Positions 25,781 to 33,609 of a stretch of DNA of 36,414 nt are shown here, one piece after another. This DNA comes from Gammaproteobacteria bacterium (GTDB lineage: Bacteria > Pseudomonadota > Gammaproteobacteria > Steroidobacterales > Steroidobacteraceae): assembly GCA_021323735.1 (NCBI GenBank), contig JAJPKM010000005.1, positions 1 to 36,414 of the forward strand. Reading direction: 5' to 3'. The stretch's first letter is position 1, and the number at the start of each line of letters is the position of its first letter. The notes under the pieces were generated by a model that saw only the letters and a list, made by a program, of their open reading frames with translations, had not been told where the DNA came from and made no database searches. A program made the position numbers and the translations under genes.

Positions 25781-26542
25781 ATGATCGAACGGCAGGTTGA
25801 AATCAAAACACAAGACGGTCGGATGAACACGTTTATCTGTCATCCCGAGCGCTCGAGTCCCCACCCGGCCGTCATACTTCTGATGGACGCGCCGGGTATT
25901 CGGGAAGAGCTTCGCGATATGGCGCGCCGCTTGGCCACGGTGGGCTATTACGTGATGCTGCCGAATCTCTATTACCGCTCCAACGTGGAAGAGCTGGGCT
26001 CAGTGGTGGGTGAGGTGAACAGCGCCACGCGCCAGAAAGCGTTGCAGCTCATGACCACCATCAACATCCCGATGGTCATGCAGGACATTGATGCCTTGAT
26101 GGCCTTTGCCGACACCGACGCCGCGGCGTCGACCGCCGCCATGGGCTGCGTCGGCTACTGCATGAGCGGCCAGTACGCCGTCAATGCCGCGGTACGCCAC
26201 AAGGATAGGATTCGGGCGGCAGCCTCCATGTACGGAGTGGCGCTGGTGACCGACAAGCCGGACAGCCCGCATCTCGCCCTGCGGCATACCGACGCCAGGC
26301 TGTATTTCGGCTGCGCCGAGACCGATCCGTATGCGCCTCAGGAGATCATCGATCAGCTGCGCACCGAAGTGGAGAGCCGCCGCGCCAATGCGGAGGTGGA
26401 GATTTATCCCGGCACCGGACATGGCTTTGCCTTTCCCCAGCGTCCCGTCTACAACAAGCCGGCGGCAGAGCGGCATTGGGAGCGTCTATTCGCGCTGTTC
26501 GGCGATACCCTCGGAGTGCGGCATCCACGGGAAGGTGGATGA
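25781..26542 (+). CDS. Dienelactone hydrolase family protein, cytoplasmic
   Basis: This 253-residue alpha/beta hydrolase has LLMDAPGIREELRDMARRLA, then GYCMSGQYA with the nucleophilic cysteine, CAETDPYAP with a probable acid and GTGHGFAF with the histidine. There is no signal peptide. GGAGTGAAGC precedes the ATG. Its stop overlaps the Nudix start (ATGA), so the two are one operon. It is a paralogue of the Tat-exported protein at 5461-6330. The substrate is unknown; the Nudix and crotonase neighbours hint at acyl-CoA or aromatic catabolism, which is inference. Confidence 0.88.
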   Translation: MIERQVEIKTQDGRMNTFICHPERSSPHPAVILLMDAPGIREELRDMARRLATVGYYVMLPNLYYRSNVEELGSVVGEVNSATRQKALQLMTTINIPMVMQDIDALMAFADTDAAASTAAMGCVGYCMSGQYAVNAAVRHKDRIRAAASMYGVALVTDKPDSPHLALRHTDARLYFGCAETDPYAPQEIIDQLRTEVESRRANAEVEIYPGTGHGFAFPQRPVYNKPAAERHWERLFALFGDTLGVRHPREGG

Positions 26543-27294
26543 CCGACGAAGTGGCCCCCAGGCCTGCGGCAACCACCATCCTGGTGCGCGCACGCGGCAA
26601 GCAACCTGAAATATTGCTGCTGAAACGCGGCGCGCACGCACGCTTCATGCCCAATGCCTATGTGTTCGCCGGCGGCGCGCTCGATCCACAGGACGAGAGC
26701 GCCGAGGCCCACGATCTGTGCACAGGCCTCGATGACCAAGACGCCGGCGAGCGGCTGCGGCTGCAGAAGGGCCTAAGGTTTTATGTGGCCGCGGTCCGTG
26801 AAACGTTCGAGGAATGCGGCCTGCTGCTGGCCTACGACGCACATGGCGATTTGGTCGACCTGAGCGCATGGGATGAGGCATATTTGCGCGACGCGCGGCT
26901 GCAATTGTCCGGGGGGCGGTTGAGTTTGGCGGCGCTCTGCAGGGCGCATGGCTGGCGCCTGGCGGTGGACAAGCTTATTTTCTTCAGCCACTGGATCACG
27001 CCGCCGGGCGCTTTGCGTTTCGATACGCGATTTTTCCTGTCGCTTGCACCACCGAGACAAACTGCATCGCTGGCCGGCGACGAAATGTCCGAACTCGCGT
27101 GGTATACCGCGGCCGAAGCTCTCTCGGAGTTTTCGAGCGGGCGATTGCTGCTGATGTTTCCGACGCGCGCGATCCTGAAGGATATTGCCGAATTTCCGGA
27201 TATCGACGCACTGTTCGAGTTCGCGAGCCGGCCGCGACACATCACGCCCATCACACCCGTGCTGCCGCGCCATACCGCTGCCTGGAAGCGCTGA
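26539..27294 (+). CDS. NUDT19/NUDT7-like Nudix hydrolase
   Basis: This 251-residue protein opens with ATTILVRARGKQPEILLLKR, then NAYVFAGGALDPQDESAE. The Nudix box is split by an insertion of about 30 residues before VRETFEECGLLL (RExxEExG). This long, split box with a later SHWITPPGALRFDTRFFL segment is typical of acyl-CoA diphosphatases (NUDT7/NUDT19-type). It probably cleaves CoA esters or related pyrophosphates with Mg2+. The ATG overlaps the upstream hydrolase stop, so it is translationally coupled. Activity on CoA is a family inference. Confidence 0.8.
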   Translation: MTDEVAPRPAATTILVRARGKQPEILLLKRGAHARFMPNAYVFAGGALDPQDESAEAHDLCTGLDDQDAGERLRLQKGLRFYVAAVRETFEECGLLLAYDAHGDLVDLSAWDEAYLRDARLQLSGGRLSLAALCRAHGWRLAVDKLIFFSHWITPPGALRFDTRFFLSLAPPRQTASLAGDEMSELAWYTAAEALSEFSSGRLLLMFPTRAILKDIAEFPDIDALFEFASRPRHITPITPVLPRHTAAWKR

Positions 27295-27362
27295 TATCAA
27301 TGCTAGCGGCGGGTCGCTCGTCGCGCTATTATGCGGATATTCGATCGTTTGGAGGGTCGGTC

Positions 27363-27584
27363 ATGGCGCAATTGATCGTGCGGGATTTGCCGGCGGAGTT
27401 GGTGCTGGCGCTGAAGCGGCGGGCGGCCAAACGGAATCGCAGTGCCGAGCAGGAACATCGAGAAATTTTGAAGGCGGCGCTCATGGGGACGAAGCGGCGG
27501 CCGTTGGCGGCAGTGCTGGCGGCCATTCCAAACGTAGGGGAGGACAGCGACTTTCGGCGTGAGCAGAGCGATCGTCGGGGCTGA
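27363..27584 (+). CDS. fitA: FitA-like ribbon-helix-helix antitoxin
   Basis: This 73-residue protein begins with MAQLIVRDLPAELVLALKRR, then AAKRNRSAEQEHREIL, the ribbon-helix-helix layout of FitA/VapB antitoxins. The polar C-terminal part (NVGEDSDFRREQSDRRG) is the probable toxin-binding region. GGAGGG lies about 8 bases before the ATG. TATTAT at 27327-27332 could be a -10 box with no clear -35. It ends two bases before the toxin start. It should repress its own operon and neutralise the PIN toxin. Confidence 0.85.
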   Translation: MAQLIVRDLPAELVLALKRRAAKRNRSAEQEHREILKAALMGTKRRPLAAVLAAIPNVGEDSDFRREQSDRRG

Positions 27585-27586
27585 CC

Positions 27587-28003
27587 GTGTATCTCATCGA
27601 TACCGATGTGATCAGCGAAATTCGCAAGGGCGAGAAAGCCAATTCCGGCGTGCGGGAGTTCTTCGAAAGCACGGTCCGTGATGGGAAGGCTCTTTATTTA
27701 TCGGTGGTGTCAATCGGTGAGCTGCGACAAGGAGTTGAGCGTATCCGGCACCGCGGGGATGAGGAACAGGCCCATCTCCTGGAACGTTGGCTCAAGCACG
27801 TGTCGAGCGCTTATGCCGATGCGATCTTGCCCATTGATGAGGAGACCGCGCATGTGTGGGGCCGCTTAAGGGTTCCGAATCCGGAAAATCCGTTGGATAA
27901 GCAGATTGCGGCCACTGCCCTCATTCACGATTTAACGGTTGTGACGCGCAATACGGAACATTTCGCGCCCACAGGGGTGAGGCTCAAAAATCCGTTTGCA
28001 TGA
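27587..28003 (+). CDS. fitB: FitB/VapC-type PIN-domain toxin
   Basis: This 138-residue PIN nuclease starts at GTG, directly after fitA. Acidic residues fit the family: LIDTDVISEIRKG near the N-terminus, SIGELRQGVE in the middle and LDKQIAATALIHDL then VVTRNTEHF near the end. Such toxins cut RNA with Mg2+. Its stop is only 8 bases from the end of the convergent SagB-type gene. No mobile element flanks the pair. The activity is a family inference; the target RNA is unknown. Confidence 0.85.
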   Translation: MYLIDTDVISEIRKGEKANSGVREFFESTVRDGKALYLSVVSIGELRQGVERIRHRGDEEQAHLLERWLKHVSSAYADAILPIDEETAHVWGRLRVPNPENPLDKQIAATALIHDLTVVTRNTEHFAPTGVRLKNPFA

Positions 28004-28010
28004 CTTTTTG

Positions 28011-29102
28011 TCAGTTGTCCTCAGCGGTCGCCCGCTCGTGCGGGTGATCAGCAACCAAGCCGACTCCTGCCACATAAAGAACGGATTCGGAAATTCCGTC
28101 CAATCCCAAGTCCTTTTCGATCACTGAATCCTTGAGCGCAGCCGTGCTGAAGGGAGCCAGTCCCAGCCTCGTTGCGCAGAGGCAAAAGGTCTGACAAAGA
28201 TGACCGGTCTCGAGCAGGACAACCCGATAGGCCCGCGCTCTACCGTACTTCCACATGGTCCTGGCGAAAACCGCTGTCATGATGAACAGCGCTGCTGCCT
28301 TCGCAGGATACGATTGATCCGCGCAATACGTGCTTGCCATGCGCGGAGTGGCTCTGCCAGGGAGCCGTGCCAGGCGATTGTCCCTGGCCTGGTAGCGATA
28401 CATGCCCCTCTCGAGCCCCTCCACCCTGAGCGCCATCAGATAGACCTCGCCGGGGTGTCTTGCGCCGCCCGATGGGCTTGTCTTGTATGGAAGTTTTCCA
28501 AATGCATCGCTTTGGAAGTAACCCTGGACACCCCACGTTGTTTGCAGCAGCTTTGAGATGTTCCCCAGAGACACCTCTCCTCTCGCAAACTCTCCGTGCG
28601 TCCTCCTGGCGTGCAGTGTCTCGAAGAACGTGTCGCCGGCTATCTCATGCGGCGGTAGCCGGACCGTATCGGCACCCCTGATCGTTTTGAACTGGGGCGG
28701 GGCTCGAGTTGATGGAAGCGTCTGCATTTTCTTTTCGATGGGCCAATCGCGAGGAACGTACGGGGTGTCCTTGGTCATGAAGTGAAATCCGCCTTCCGGG
28801 AGCCAGGGTCTCCATGACGAGCAAACCCGTTCATCTCGTTTCCATTCGGCGGATCCGTGCTCGAGCAGGAGTTGGGCATCGATGAGCTGCAGCAGCGCCA
28901 TTGCTACGCTCCTGCGGCTGTAGGAGCGGAACTCAACGAGCGCATCCCGCATCGTCCGCGGGGTGAAGAAGAAACGAATCAAGTCGAGGGTGGCCGGATG
29001 CGTTGAGAACGTCCTTCCGGTGAGAAAGTTGGCGATTCGCAGTCTTCCGCGCTCCCAGTAGGCAATCTGGCAGGACGCGCTCTTCAGCCTAAGCGACCGC
29101 AT
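28011..29102 (-). CDS. SagB-type nitroreductase-fold dehydrogenase with N-terminal RRE-like region
   Basis: This 363-residue protein has a C-terminal FMN nitroreductase-type SagB/ThcOx domain: FFETLHARRTHGEF, PSGGARHPGEVYLMAL, VLLETGHLCQTFCLCATRLGL. SagB enzymes oxidise azolines in RiPP biosynthesis. Its first 100 residues (ANFLTGRTFSTHPATLDLIR, LLQLIDAQLLLEHG) look like a PqqD/RRE-type winged helix, which in RiPP systems grips a leader peptide. CGGAG lies about 9 bases before the ATG. A 70-residue peptide gene lies 35 bases upstream. No YcaO cyclase is visible, so this may be another RiPP-like oxidation or a stand-alone redox enzyme. Confidence 0.8.
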   Translation of the reverse strand: MRSLRLKSASCQIAYWERGRLRIANFLTGRTFSTHPATLDLIRFFFTPRTMRDALVEFRSYSRRSVAMALLQLIDAQLLLEHGSAEWKRDERVCSSWRPWLPEGGFHFMTKDTPYVPRDWPIEKKMQTLPSTRAPPQFKTIRGADTVRLPPHEIAGDTFFETLHARRTHGEFARGEVSLGNISKLLQTTWGVQGYFQSDAFGKLPYKTSPSGGARHPGEVYLMALRVEGLERGMYRYQARDNRLARLPGRATPRMASTYCADQSYPAKAAALFIMTAVFARTMWKYGRARAYRVVLLETGHLCQTFCLCATRLGLAPFSTAALKDSVIEKDLGLDGISESVLYVAGVGLVADHPHERATAEDN

Positions 29103-29137
29103 CCAGCGAGCTCCGCAACGACAATCGCCACTAGATT

Positions 29138-29350
29138 CTAGAGCCTATACTCATGCATCAATATCTTCTCCAGTCGAGTGTGGAGTTCCTTCAATCCTGT
29201 TTCCAATTTCATCCGTGTTATGGTTCCGCGTTGATTTTGCCCTTGCAGCCTCGCCAACTCGACTCGCGCTCTCCGTGTCAGCTCGCGGACAGTTTTCAAC
29301 GACCGGGCGTTGACCGGCAGCTTTGTCGTGCCTGTTCTCTTCGATGCCAT
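29138..29350 (-). CDS. Small basic peptide upstream of the SagB-type gene
   Basis: This 70-residue peptide starts at ATG 29350 with GGGAG about 9 bases upstream; the longer frame from 29386 is not needed. It is Lys/Arg/Leu-rich and helical (KTVRELTRRARVELARLQ, then LKELHTRLEKILMHEYRL) with no cysteine and few serines. It sits 38 bases after the kinase stop and 35 bases before the SagB-type start, all on one strand. The position suggests a RiPP precursor or a kinase-linked helical regulator. I do not recognise a family, and the azoline-type core residues expected for SagB are lacking. Confidence 0.65.
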   Translation of the reverse strand: MASKRTGTTKLPVNARSLKTVRELTRRARVELARLQGQNQRGTITRMKLETGLKELHTRLEKILMHEYRL

Positions 29351-29388
29351 GGTAACTATCTCCCTTCTTGTTTTAAGGACAATCAAGA

Positions 29389-32019
29389 CTACGAGCTTAA
29401 TTTCCGAGCCCGGACATCTGCGTGCTCCGGCTGCGCTTCCGCCTTCAACCTCATCTTGCTCAGCAAAGCCTGGAATCTCGGGTCGCCGTGCAGGTTTCGA
29501 AGCAGAGGGTCGGTCTTGAGGTAGAGCATACCGTGCTCATGTGTATCATAGGCGTGATCGAGCCATCGGAAGGCATCGTCAATTTCGCCGCGGTATGCGT
29601 GGACCGAGGCGACTCCGTATGCGTCCCTCGATGCAAATTTATTCGTCAACGAATGCAGTGCGGCGTTGGACTCGGTGCGCTGTCCCAGCGCGAAGTAGGC
29701 CATCGCGAGGCCGCGCAGTCTGTACTGCTCGTTGGGCTCCTGTTGCATCGCAGCGAGCGCCGCGGCGAATTTACCAAGGCACAGGAAAGCGATGCCCACG
29801 GAGCTGTTGATCCTGTTGAACTCCGGATGCAGATGAAGCAGCTTTAGGCGCGACTGCAGGCATTGCTCGAGCCGGTTGGCGGCGCAGAGTGCGACGCCGA
29901 GCGAGTCGAGGATGTTCGGGTCGAGCGGATTGTGCGCGACTTCATCCTGGTACAACTCCACGGCCCGGTCGACCTCCCCGAACGTGATTGCGAGGTCACC
30001 GAAAGCGCTTGGCAGCAAATCAAAGCGAGGGTCGAGCTCGCGCAAGCGTTCCGTGTCCGCCCTGGCCGCGGCCCAATTCCACGCAACGGTCCCGTCGAAA
30101 CCTGCGCGCGTGTAGTACGCCCAGGGGATGTTGGGCTCGAGCCGGATGGCCCGCTCCAGTGCATCGAGCACTCGCCGGCTCTTCTCCTTCGATGGCAATC
30201 CTTCAAGGATTTCCTCGCTGAGGTATGCGCTCCCGAGGCGCGCCCACGCCAGCGCGTAGTCGGGACTGATATCGATCGCTTGCTGGTAGAGCTGGGCGGA
30301 TTTTTCCACATCCTGCAGGGTCCTCCGTGCCTTGAAGTAATTTCCCTCCAGAACGAGGTTGTACGCGCGGATATCGGGGGCGTGGTTGCCCGGCTGACTG
30401 ATGTTCCGCAATACGACGCGCAGGGCCTGGGAAACCTGCTCGGCAATGTCGTCCTGTACTTTGAAAACCTCGACGAGGGCGCGATTATTATAGGTGTGCG
30501 ACCAGAGCGACACTCCATCCGACGCGCGAATCAGCTGCGCGCTGATGCGCAGCTGCCGGCCATCCTTGCGAACGCTGCCCTCCAGCAAATGCGTCACAGC
30601 CAGCTGCCGCGCGATTGAGCGCACGTCTTCGTTCTTACCCTTGAATTCGAACGACGAAGTGCGCGCGATGACCTTCAGGTCCGTGCCGTGCACAAGGTGG
30701 TCTATCAGTTCCTCGGACAGCCCGTCCGAGAAATATTCCTGTTTCGGGTCCCCGCTCATGTTCACGAATGGAAGCACTGCAATCGAATCCAGCGGGGGGT
30801 TGGAGACGGAGGTACCGTTGGTGGGTGCATCGGCAGTAGGGGTGGCGGCAAGGGGGGCGGCTTGCCGAGCGCTCGAGGCTCCTTCGGCCACGACAGCGTG
30901 CCGGGACAACCAACCCCTGTCGAGGGCGAGGTAGGCCAGTCCCGCAGCCGCGATCGCAACAATGGCCGCAGCAACTATAAGGGCGACCGGCCGAGTCCGG
31001 GGCGCAGTGTGTGAAGCGAGTCCGGCGAGCAGCGTTTCCACCGTGCCAGTCCGTGTCTCGCGGTCAAAGGCAAGCGCCTGGGCGAGCGCTGCGTTCTGTT
31101 CCCGTGACAGCCCCAGAAGCGGCGGCATTTGGGCAGCATTTTCCCGAGCTTCAAGCGCGGTAAGTTCGCCGAATGGCCGCTCTCCGCAGAGTATCTCGTA
31201 GATCAGGCAGGCGAAGGAGTAGATGTCATCGCGTCGGTCCGCTTCCTTCCCCTCGAGCATCTCGCAGCTGGCGTAGACCGGGGTGAGCGCGCGCGCTCCG
31301 ATAGAAGCGTGCAGCAGTGGACCGCGCGACACTCGCGCAATGCCAAAGTCGAGCAGTTTGGTCCTCCCTGAGACCGTGAGAAACACATTCCCAGGCTTTA
31401 GGTCGCTGTGGACCACGTTGTGATCGTGCGCATTGCTCAACGCCGCGCCCACATCCTCGATAATCGGCCAGGCGTGGCTAAAGGGTATGCCGCGGCCAAA
31501 TTCCTCGTCGAGCAGCATGTTAAGCGACTTGCCCTCGAGGTACTCCATCAGCACGTACAGCCTTTGGCCGTCGACGTTCACCGAATGCATATCGACGATG
31601 TTCTGATGGCTGAGCTTGCGCGTTCTACTGACTTCTTCGCGCAGCAGCATGAGGGCCGCGGGTTGTAATTCCTCTCTCAAGACCTTGATGGCAAATCTCT
31701 CGCCGGGCACTTGCTCGTCGGTGGCCAGGTACACAACTCCCATCCCCCCTTCACCGATCTCGCGCTCAATGCGGTAGCGGTCGCCGAGTAGCTCACCGAC
31801 CGCCAGCCGCGGAGACCCCTTCCGGGACGGACCACCTTGCGCGCAGGCCGACGCCTGTCGAGCGACTTCAGTCCCGCGGGTCGAGACCTCGCTGGGGAGG
31901 GATACGCGGGGAATTTCTTCTGCGGTCATAGGGTCTGCAATGCGCGCCCTGATAGGTGGGGGAGCATGCGCCCACTCGACCAGGGAGAGCAAATCCGATC
32001 GACAAAGATCGGCCGGCAT
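29389..32019 (-). CDS. Transmembrane Ser/Thr protein kinase with TolB-like and TPR domains
   Basis: This protein of about 876 residues has a kinase domain (about 82-330) with GEGGMGVVYLATD, Lys112, VVHSDLKPGN (Asp206) and LLDFGIARV. HSD instead of HRD makes it a non-RD kinase. One membrane helix (ALIVAAAIVAIAAAGLAYLAL) follows, then a TolB-like region (SIAVLPFVNMSGDPKQEYFS), and TPR-type helices to the C-terminus (for example ISPDYALAWARLGSAYL). The outer part probably senses protein partners in the periplasm. The start is uncertain: ATG 32019 or 31929. The divergent region carries 11-bp repeats, and the nearby FHA regulator is a natural phosphothreonine reader. Confidence 0.88.
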   Translation of the reverse strand: MPADLCRSDLLSLVEWAHAPPPIRARIADPMTAEEIPRVSLPSEVSTRGTEVARQASACAQGGPSRKGSPRLAVGELLGDRYRIEREIGEGGMGVVYLATDEQVPGERFAIKVLREELQPAALMLLREEVSRTRKLSHQNIVDMHSVNVDGQRLYVLMEYLEGKSLNMLLDEEFGRGIPFSHAWPIIEDVGAALSNAHDHNVVHSDLKPGNVFLTVSGRTKLLDFGIARVSRGPLLHASIGARALTPVYASCEMLEGKEADRRDDIYSFACLIYEILCGERPFGELTALEARENAAQMPPLLGLSREQNAALAQALAFDRETRTGTVETLLAGLASHTAPRTRPVALIVAAAIVAIAAAGLAYLALDRGWLSRHAVVAEGASSARQAAPLAATPTADAPTNGTSVSNPPLDSIAVLPFVNMSGDPKQEYFSDGLSEELIDHLVHGTDLKVIARTSSFEFKGKNEDVRSIARQLAVTHLLEGSVRKDGRQLRISAQLIRASDGVSLWSHTYNNRALVEVFKVQDDIAEQVSQALRVVLRNISQPGNHAPDIRAYNLVLEGNYFKARRTLQDVEKSAQLYQQAIDISPDYALAWARLGSAYLSEEILEGLPSKEKSRRVLDALERAIRLEPNIPWAYYTRAGFDGTVAWNWAAARADTERLRELDPRFDLLPSAFGDLAITFGEVDRAVELYQDEVAHNPLDPNILDSLGVALCAANRLEQCLQSRLKLLHLHPEFNRINSSVGIAFLCLGKFAAALAAMQQEPNEQYRLRGLAMAYFALGQRTESNAALHSLTNKFASRDAYGVASVHAYRGEIDDAFRWLDHAYDTHEHGMLYLKTDPLLRNLHGDPRFQALLSKMRLKAEAQPEHADVRARKLSS

Positions 32020-32045
32020 GGATCCGGCCTGAGATCTTTACGACT

Positions 32046-32078
32046 CCTAAGAACTTCCTAAGGACTCCCTAAGGATCT
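32046..32078. promoter_or_regulatory. Triple 11-bp direct repeat (probable PhoB-type regulator site)
   Basis: CCTAAGAACTT, CCTAAGGACTC and CCTAAGGATCT follow one another with exact 11-bp spacing between the divergent kinase and urcA-type genes. PhoB/OmpR and SARP winged-helix regulators bind such face-phased repeats. The last repeat lies 17 bases before a TAGTTA (32091-32096) that could be a -10 element for urcA, so the repeats would cover the -35 region. Confidence 0.6.
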
Positions 32079-32135
32079 CCCGTCGCCTGGTAGTTAACGT
32101 TGTAGCCGAGACTTGAAGCCCGCAAGCGATGAAGC
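32068..32135 (+). repeat. Leader repeat, copy A
   Basis: This stretch is similar to 32562-32628. Shared parts include AAGGATC, AGTTAACG, TGT, CCGAG, TTGAAG and CCGCAAG in the same order and spacing (one base gap). It precedes the UrcA gene. It probably arose by duplication of a promoter/leader. Confidence 0.6.
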
Positions 32136-32188
32136 TGGGTTCGCAAGTCGTGAAGCGACCACTAACCATTTTCCTGCAGGAGACAACC

Positions 32189-32551
32189 ATGTACTTGGAC
32201 ACCAACACCAACAGCAAAATTTTCAGCGCTTGCACCGCGACAGTAATGAGCTTGACGTGCGCATTCGTTGTCGCCATTGCGTTCATACCTAAGGAGACCG
32301 TCAAATTCCAGGATCTAAATATCGACAGCCCCGCCGGCGCGGCAGCTCTCTACCAGCGCCTTCATGCCGCGGCGCAGCATGTCTGCTTCGCGGGTTGGGA
32401 TAGGGCCCCCGCAAAAGTGCAGCGAGCCGAGGCCTGCGCCATCGAAGCGGAATCTCGTGCGGTGGGCCAATTGAATGTTACCGCACTGACCGCCTACTAC
32501 CAGGTGAAAGGCCGCCCGGACGCGACGCTCACCGCGAGCTTGGCGAAGTGA
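32189..32551 (+). CDS. UrcA-family secreted protein
   Basis: This 120-residue protein has an N-terminal hydrophobic segment (SACTATVMSLTCAFVVAIAF) and the UrcA pattern KFQDLNIDSPAGAAALYQRLH, AAAQHVCFAGW and CAIEAESRAVGQL, with two cysteines that may pair. AGGAG lies about 6 bases before the ATG at 32189; the frame from 32129 is an extension. UrcA proteins are common in sphingomonads, Steroidobacter relatives and xanthomonads; their role is unknown. It follows the 11-bp repeats, so it is a likely target of the FHA regulator. Confidence 0.82.
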   Translation: MYLDTNTNSKIFSACTATVMSLTCAFVVAIAFIPKETVKFQDLNIDSPAGAAALYQRLHAAAQHVCFAGWDRAPAKVQRAEACAIEAESRAVGQLNVTALTAYYQVKGRPDATLTASLAK

Positions 32552-32561
32552 TTGAGAATTC

Positions 32562-32628
32562 CCGAAGGATCCGAGCCGCTCGGAAGTTAACGCTGTTCCC
32601 GAGTTTTGAAGACCGCAAGTCGCGCAGC
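32562..32628 (+). repeat. Leader repeat, copy B
   Basis: This is a diverged copy of 32068-32135, located between the UrcA gene and the 52-residue ORF. It keeps AAGGATC, AAGTTAACG and the TTGAAG-CCGCAAG block. It also keeps a weaker 11-bp repeat pair (ATTGAGAATTC then CCGAAGGATCC at 32551-32572). Confidence 0.55.
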
Positions 32629-32658
32629 GTCAACACATCTTGTCAGCGAGGCCCGAAC

Positions 32659-32817
32659 ATGAAAACTAGAATTCAATTTTTGACGGCTTGGATTCTCGTC
32701 AGAGTTCAAACCGTCACCGCGAACTTGGATCCCGAGATCCTGCAGTGGCCGGGAGGCATGATCATTGCGCTGCTTCTTTGGCCTTACTTAGTCGCCCGAC
32801 CGGCCACCAATCCCTAG
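32659..32817 (+). CDS. Small membrane peptide ORF
   Basis: This 52-residue ORF begins at ATG 32659 with GAGG about 9 bases upstream. It has two hydrophobic stretches (IQFLTAWILVRVQTV and GGMIIALLLWPYLVA) and ends PATNP. It lies behind leader copy B, whose similarity to the urcA leader supports expression. Its stop overlaps the next 11-bp repeat. It could be a degenerate paralogue or a true small membrane protein. I do not recognise a family. Confidence 0.5.
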   Translation: MKTRIQFLTAWILVRVQTVTANLDPEILQWPGGMIIALLLWPYLVARPATNP

Positions 32818-32834
32818 GAACTTCCTATGAAGAT
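32813..32834 (+). promoter_or_regulatory. 11-bp direct repeat pair before the FHA regulator gene
   Basis: CCTAGGAACTT and CCTATGAAGAT repeat with exact 11-bp spacing about 130 bases before the regulator start. They match the repeats at 32046-32078, which suggests autoregulation. I find no good -10 at the expected distance. Confidence 0.5.
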
Positions 32835-32964
32835 GTGAATATTCGCTCGGCAAGGAGTATGTTCGTTCGTCTGCGGCGCCTTCGTAGCCCGTTTGCGGCA
32901 GTTGCGATAGCCTACCGTCGGATACAGCGTCCAGTCGCATTTGCAAACGCACACGAGCGGGATC

Positions 32965-33609
32965 ATGAAGCTCGAGTTCAAAGATTGCATTTTCGATACA
33001 GCATCGCGGGAGCTATTCCGCGGGGGCGCGATCGTGCCGATTGAACCCAAGATGTACTTGCTGCTTGAGGTCCTCATCCAGCGTCGACCCGCGGTCGTCA
33101 CGAACGTCGAGCTGGATGAGATATTGTGGCCCGAAGTTTATGTGGAACGCGGCAGCTTGACCCGGCTGGTGTCAGAGCTGCGAAGTGTGCTCGGCGACTC
33201 GCCGCGCGAATCGCGCATTATCCGCACGGTTTACAAGACCGGCTATTCTTTCGCTGCCAATGTAGTCGGAAATGATGGCGCGATCAAACGCGTTTCCAAG
33301 TTATTTCTGCTGTGGAACGAACGCATGATGCATCTCGAAGAGGGCGAGAACATCCTGGGGCGAGGAGAGGAGTGCACGTTGGTGATCGATGCGACGACGG
33401 TTTCGCGGCGCCACGCGCGAATTACGGTTTCACGCGACGCCGCGAGTATCGAAGATCTTGAAAGTACCAACGGCACTTTTGTCAACAAGAGCCCCGCAAA
33501 AGTGCCGATCGCGCTCAAAGACGGCGATGAAGTTGCTCTCGGGACTGCCGCCATGCGTTTCCGCAGGAGCGACCGGTCTGCACAGACAGAGCGAAGCGTG
33601 GAGGCTTAA
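32965..33609 (+). CDS. PhoB-type winged-helix DNA-binding protein with FHA domain
   Basis: This 214-residue protein has an N-terminal Trans_reg_C winged helix (about 1-100: DTASRELFRGGAIVPIEPKM, LTRLVSELRSVLGDS, IIRTVYKTGYSF) and a C-terminal FHA domain (about 110-200: ILGRGEECTLVIDATTVSRR, HARITV, LESTNGTFVNK). There is no receiver domain, so it is not a response regulator. FHA domains bind phosphothreonine, which links it to the Ser/Thr kinase encoded nearby. GCGGGATC precedes the ATG; a TTG at 32941 is less likely. It probably controls the 11-bp repeat sites around it. That wiring is inference. Confidence 0.88.
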   Translation: MKLEFKDCIFDTASRELFRGGAIVPIEPKMYLLLEVLIQRRPAVVTNVELDEILWPEVYVERGSLTRLVSELRSVLGDSPRESRIIRTVYKTGYSFAANVVGNDGAIKRVSKLFLLWNERMMHLEEGENILGRGEECTLVIDATTVSRRHARITVSRDAASIEDLESTNGTFVNKSPAKVPIALKDGDEVALGTAAMRFRRSDRSAQTERSVEA

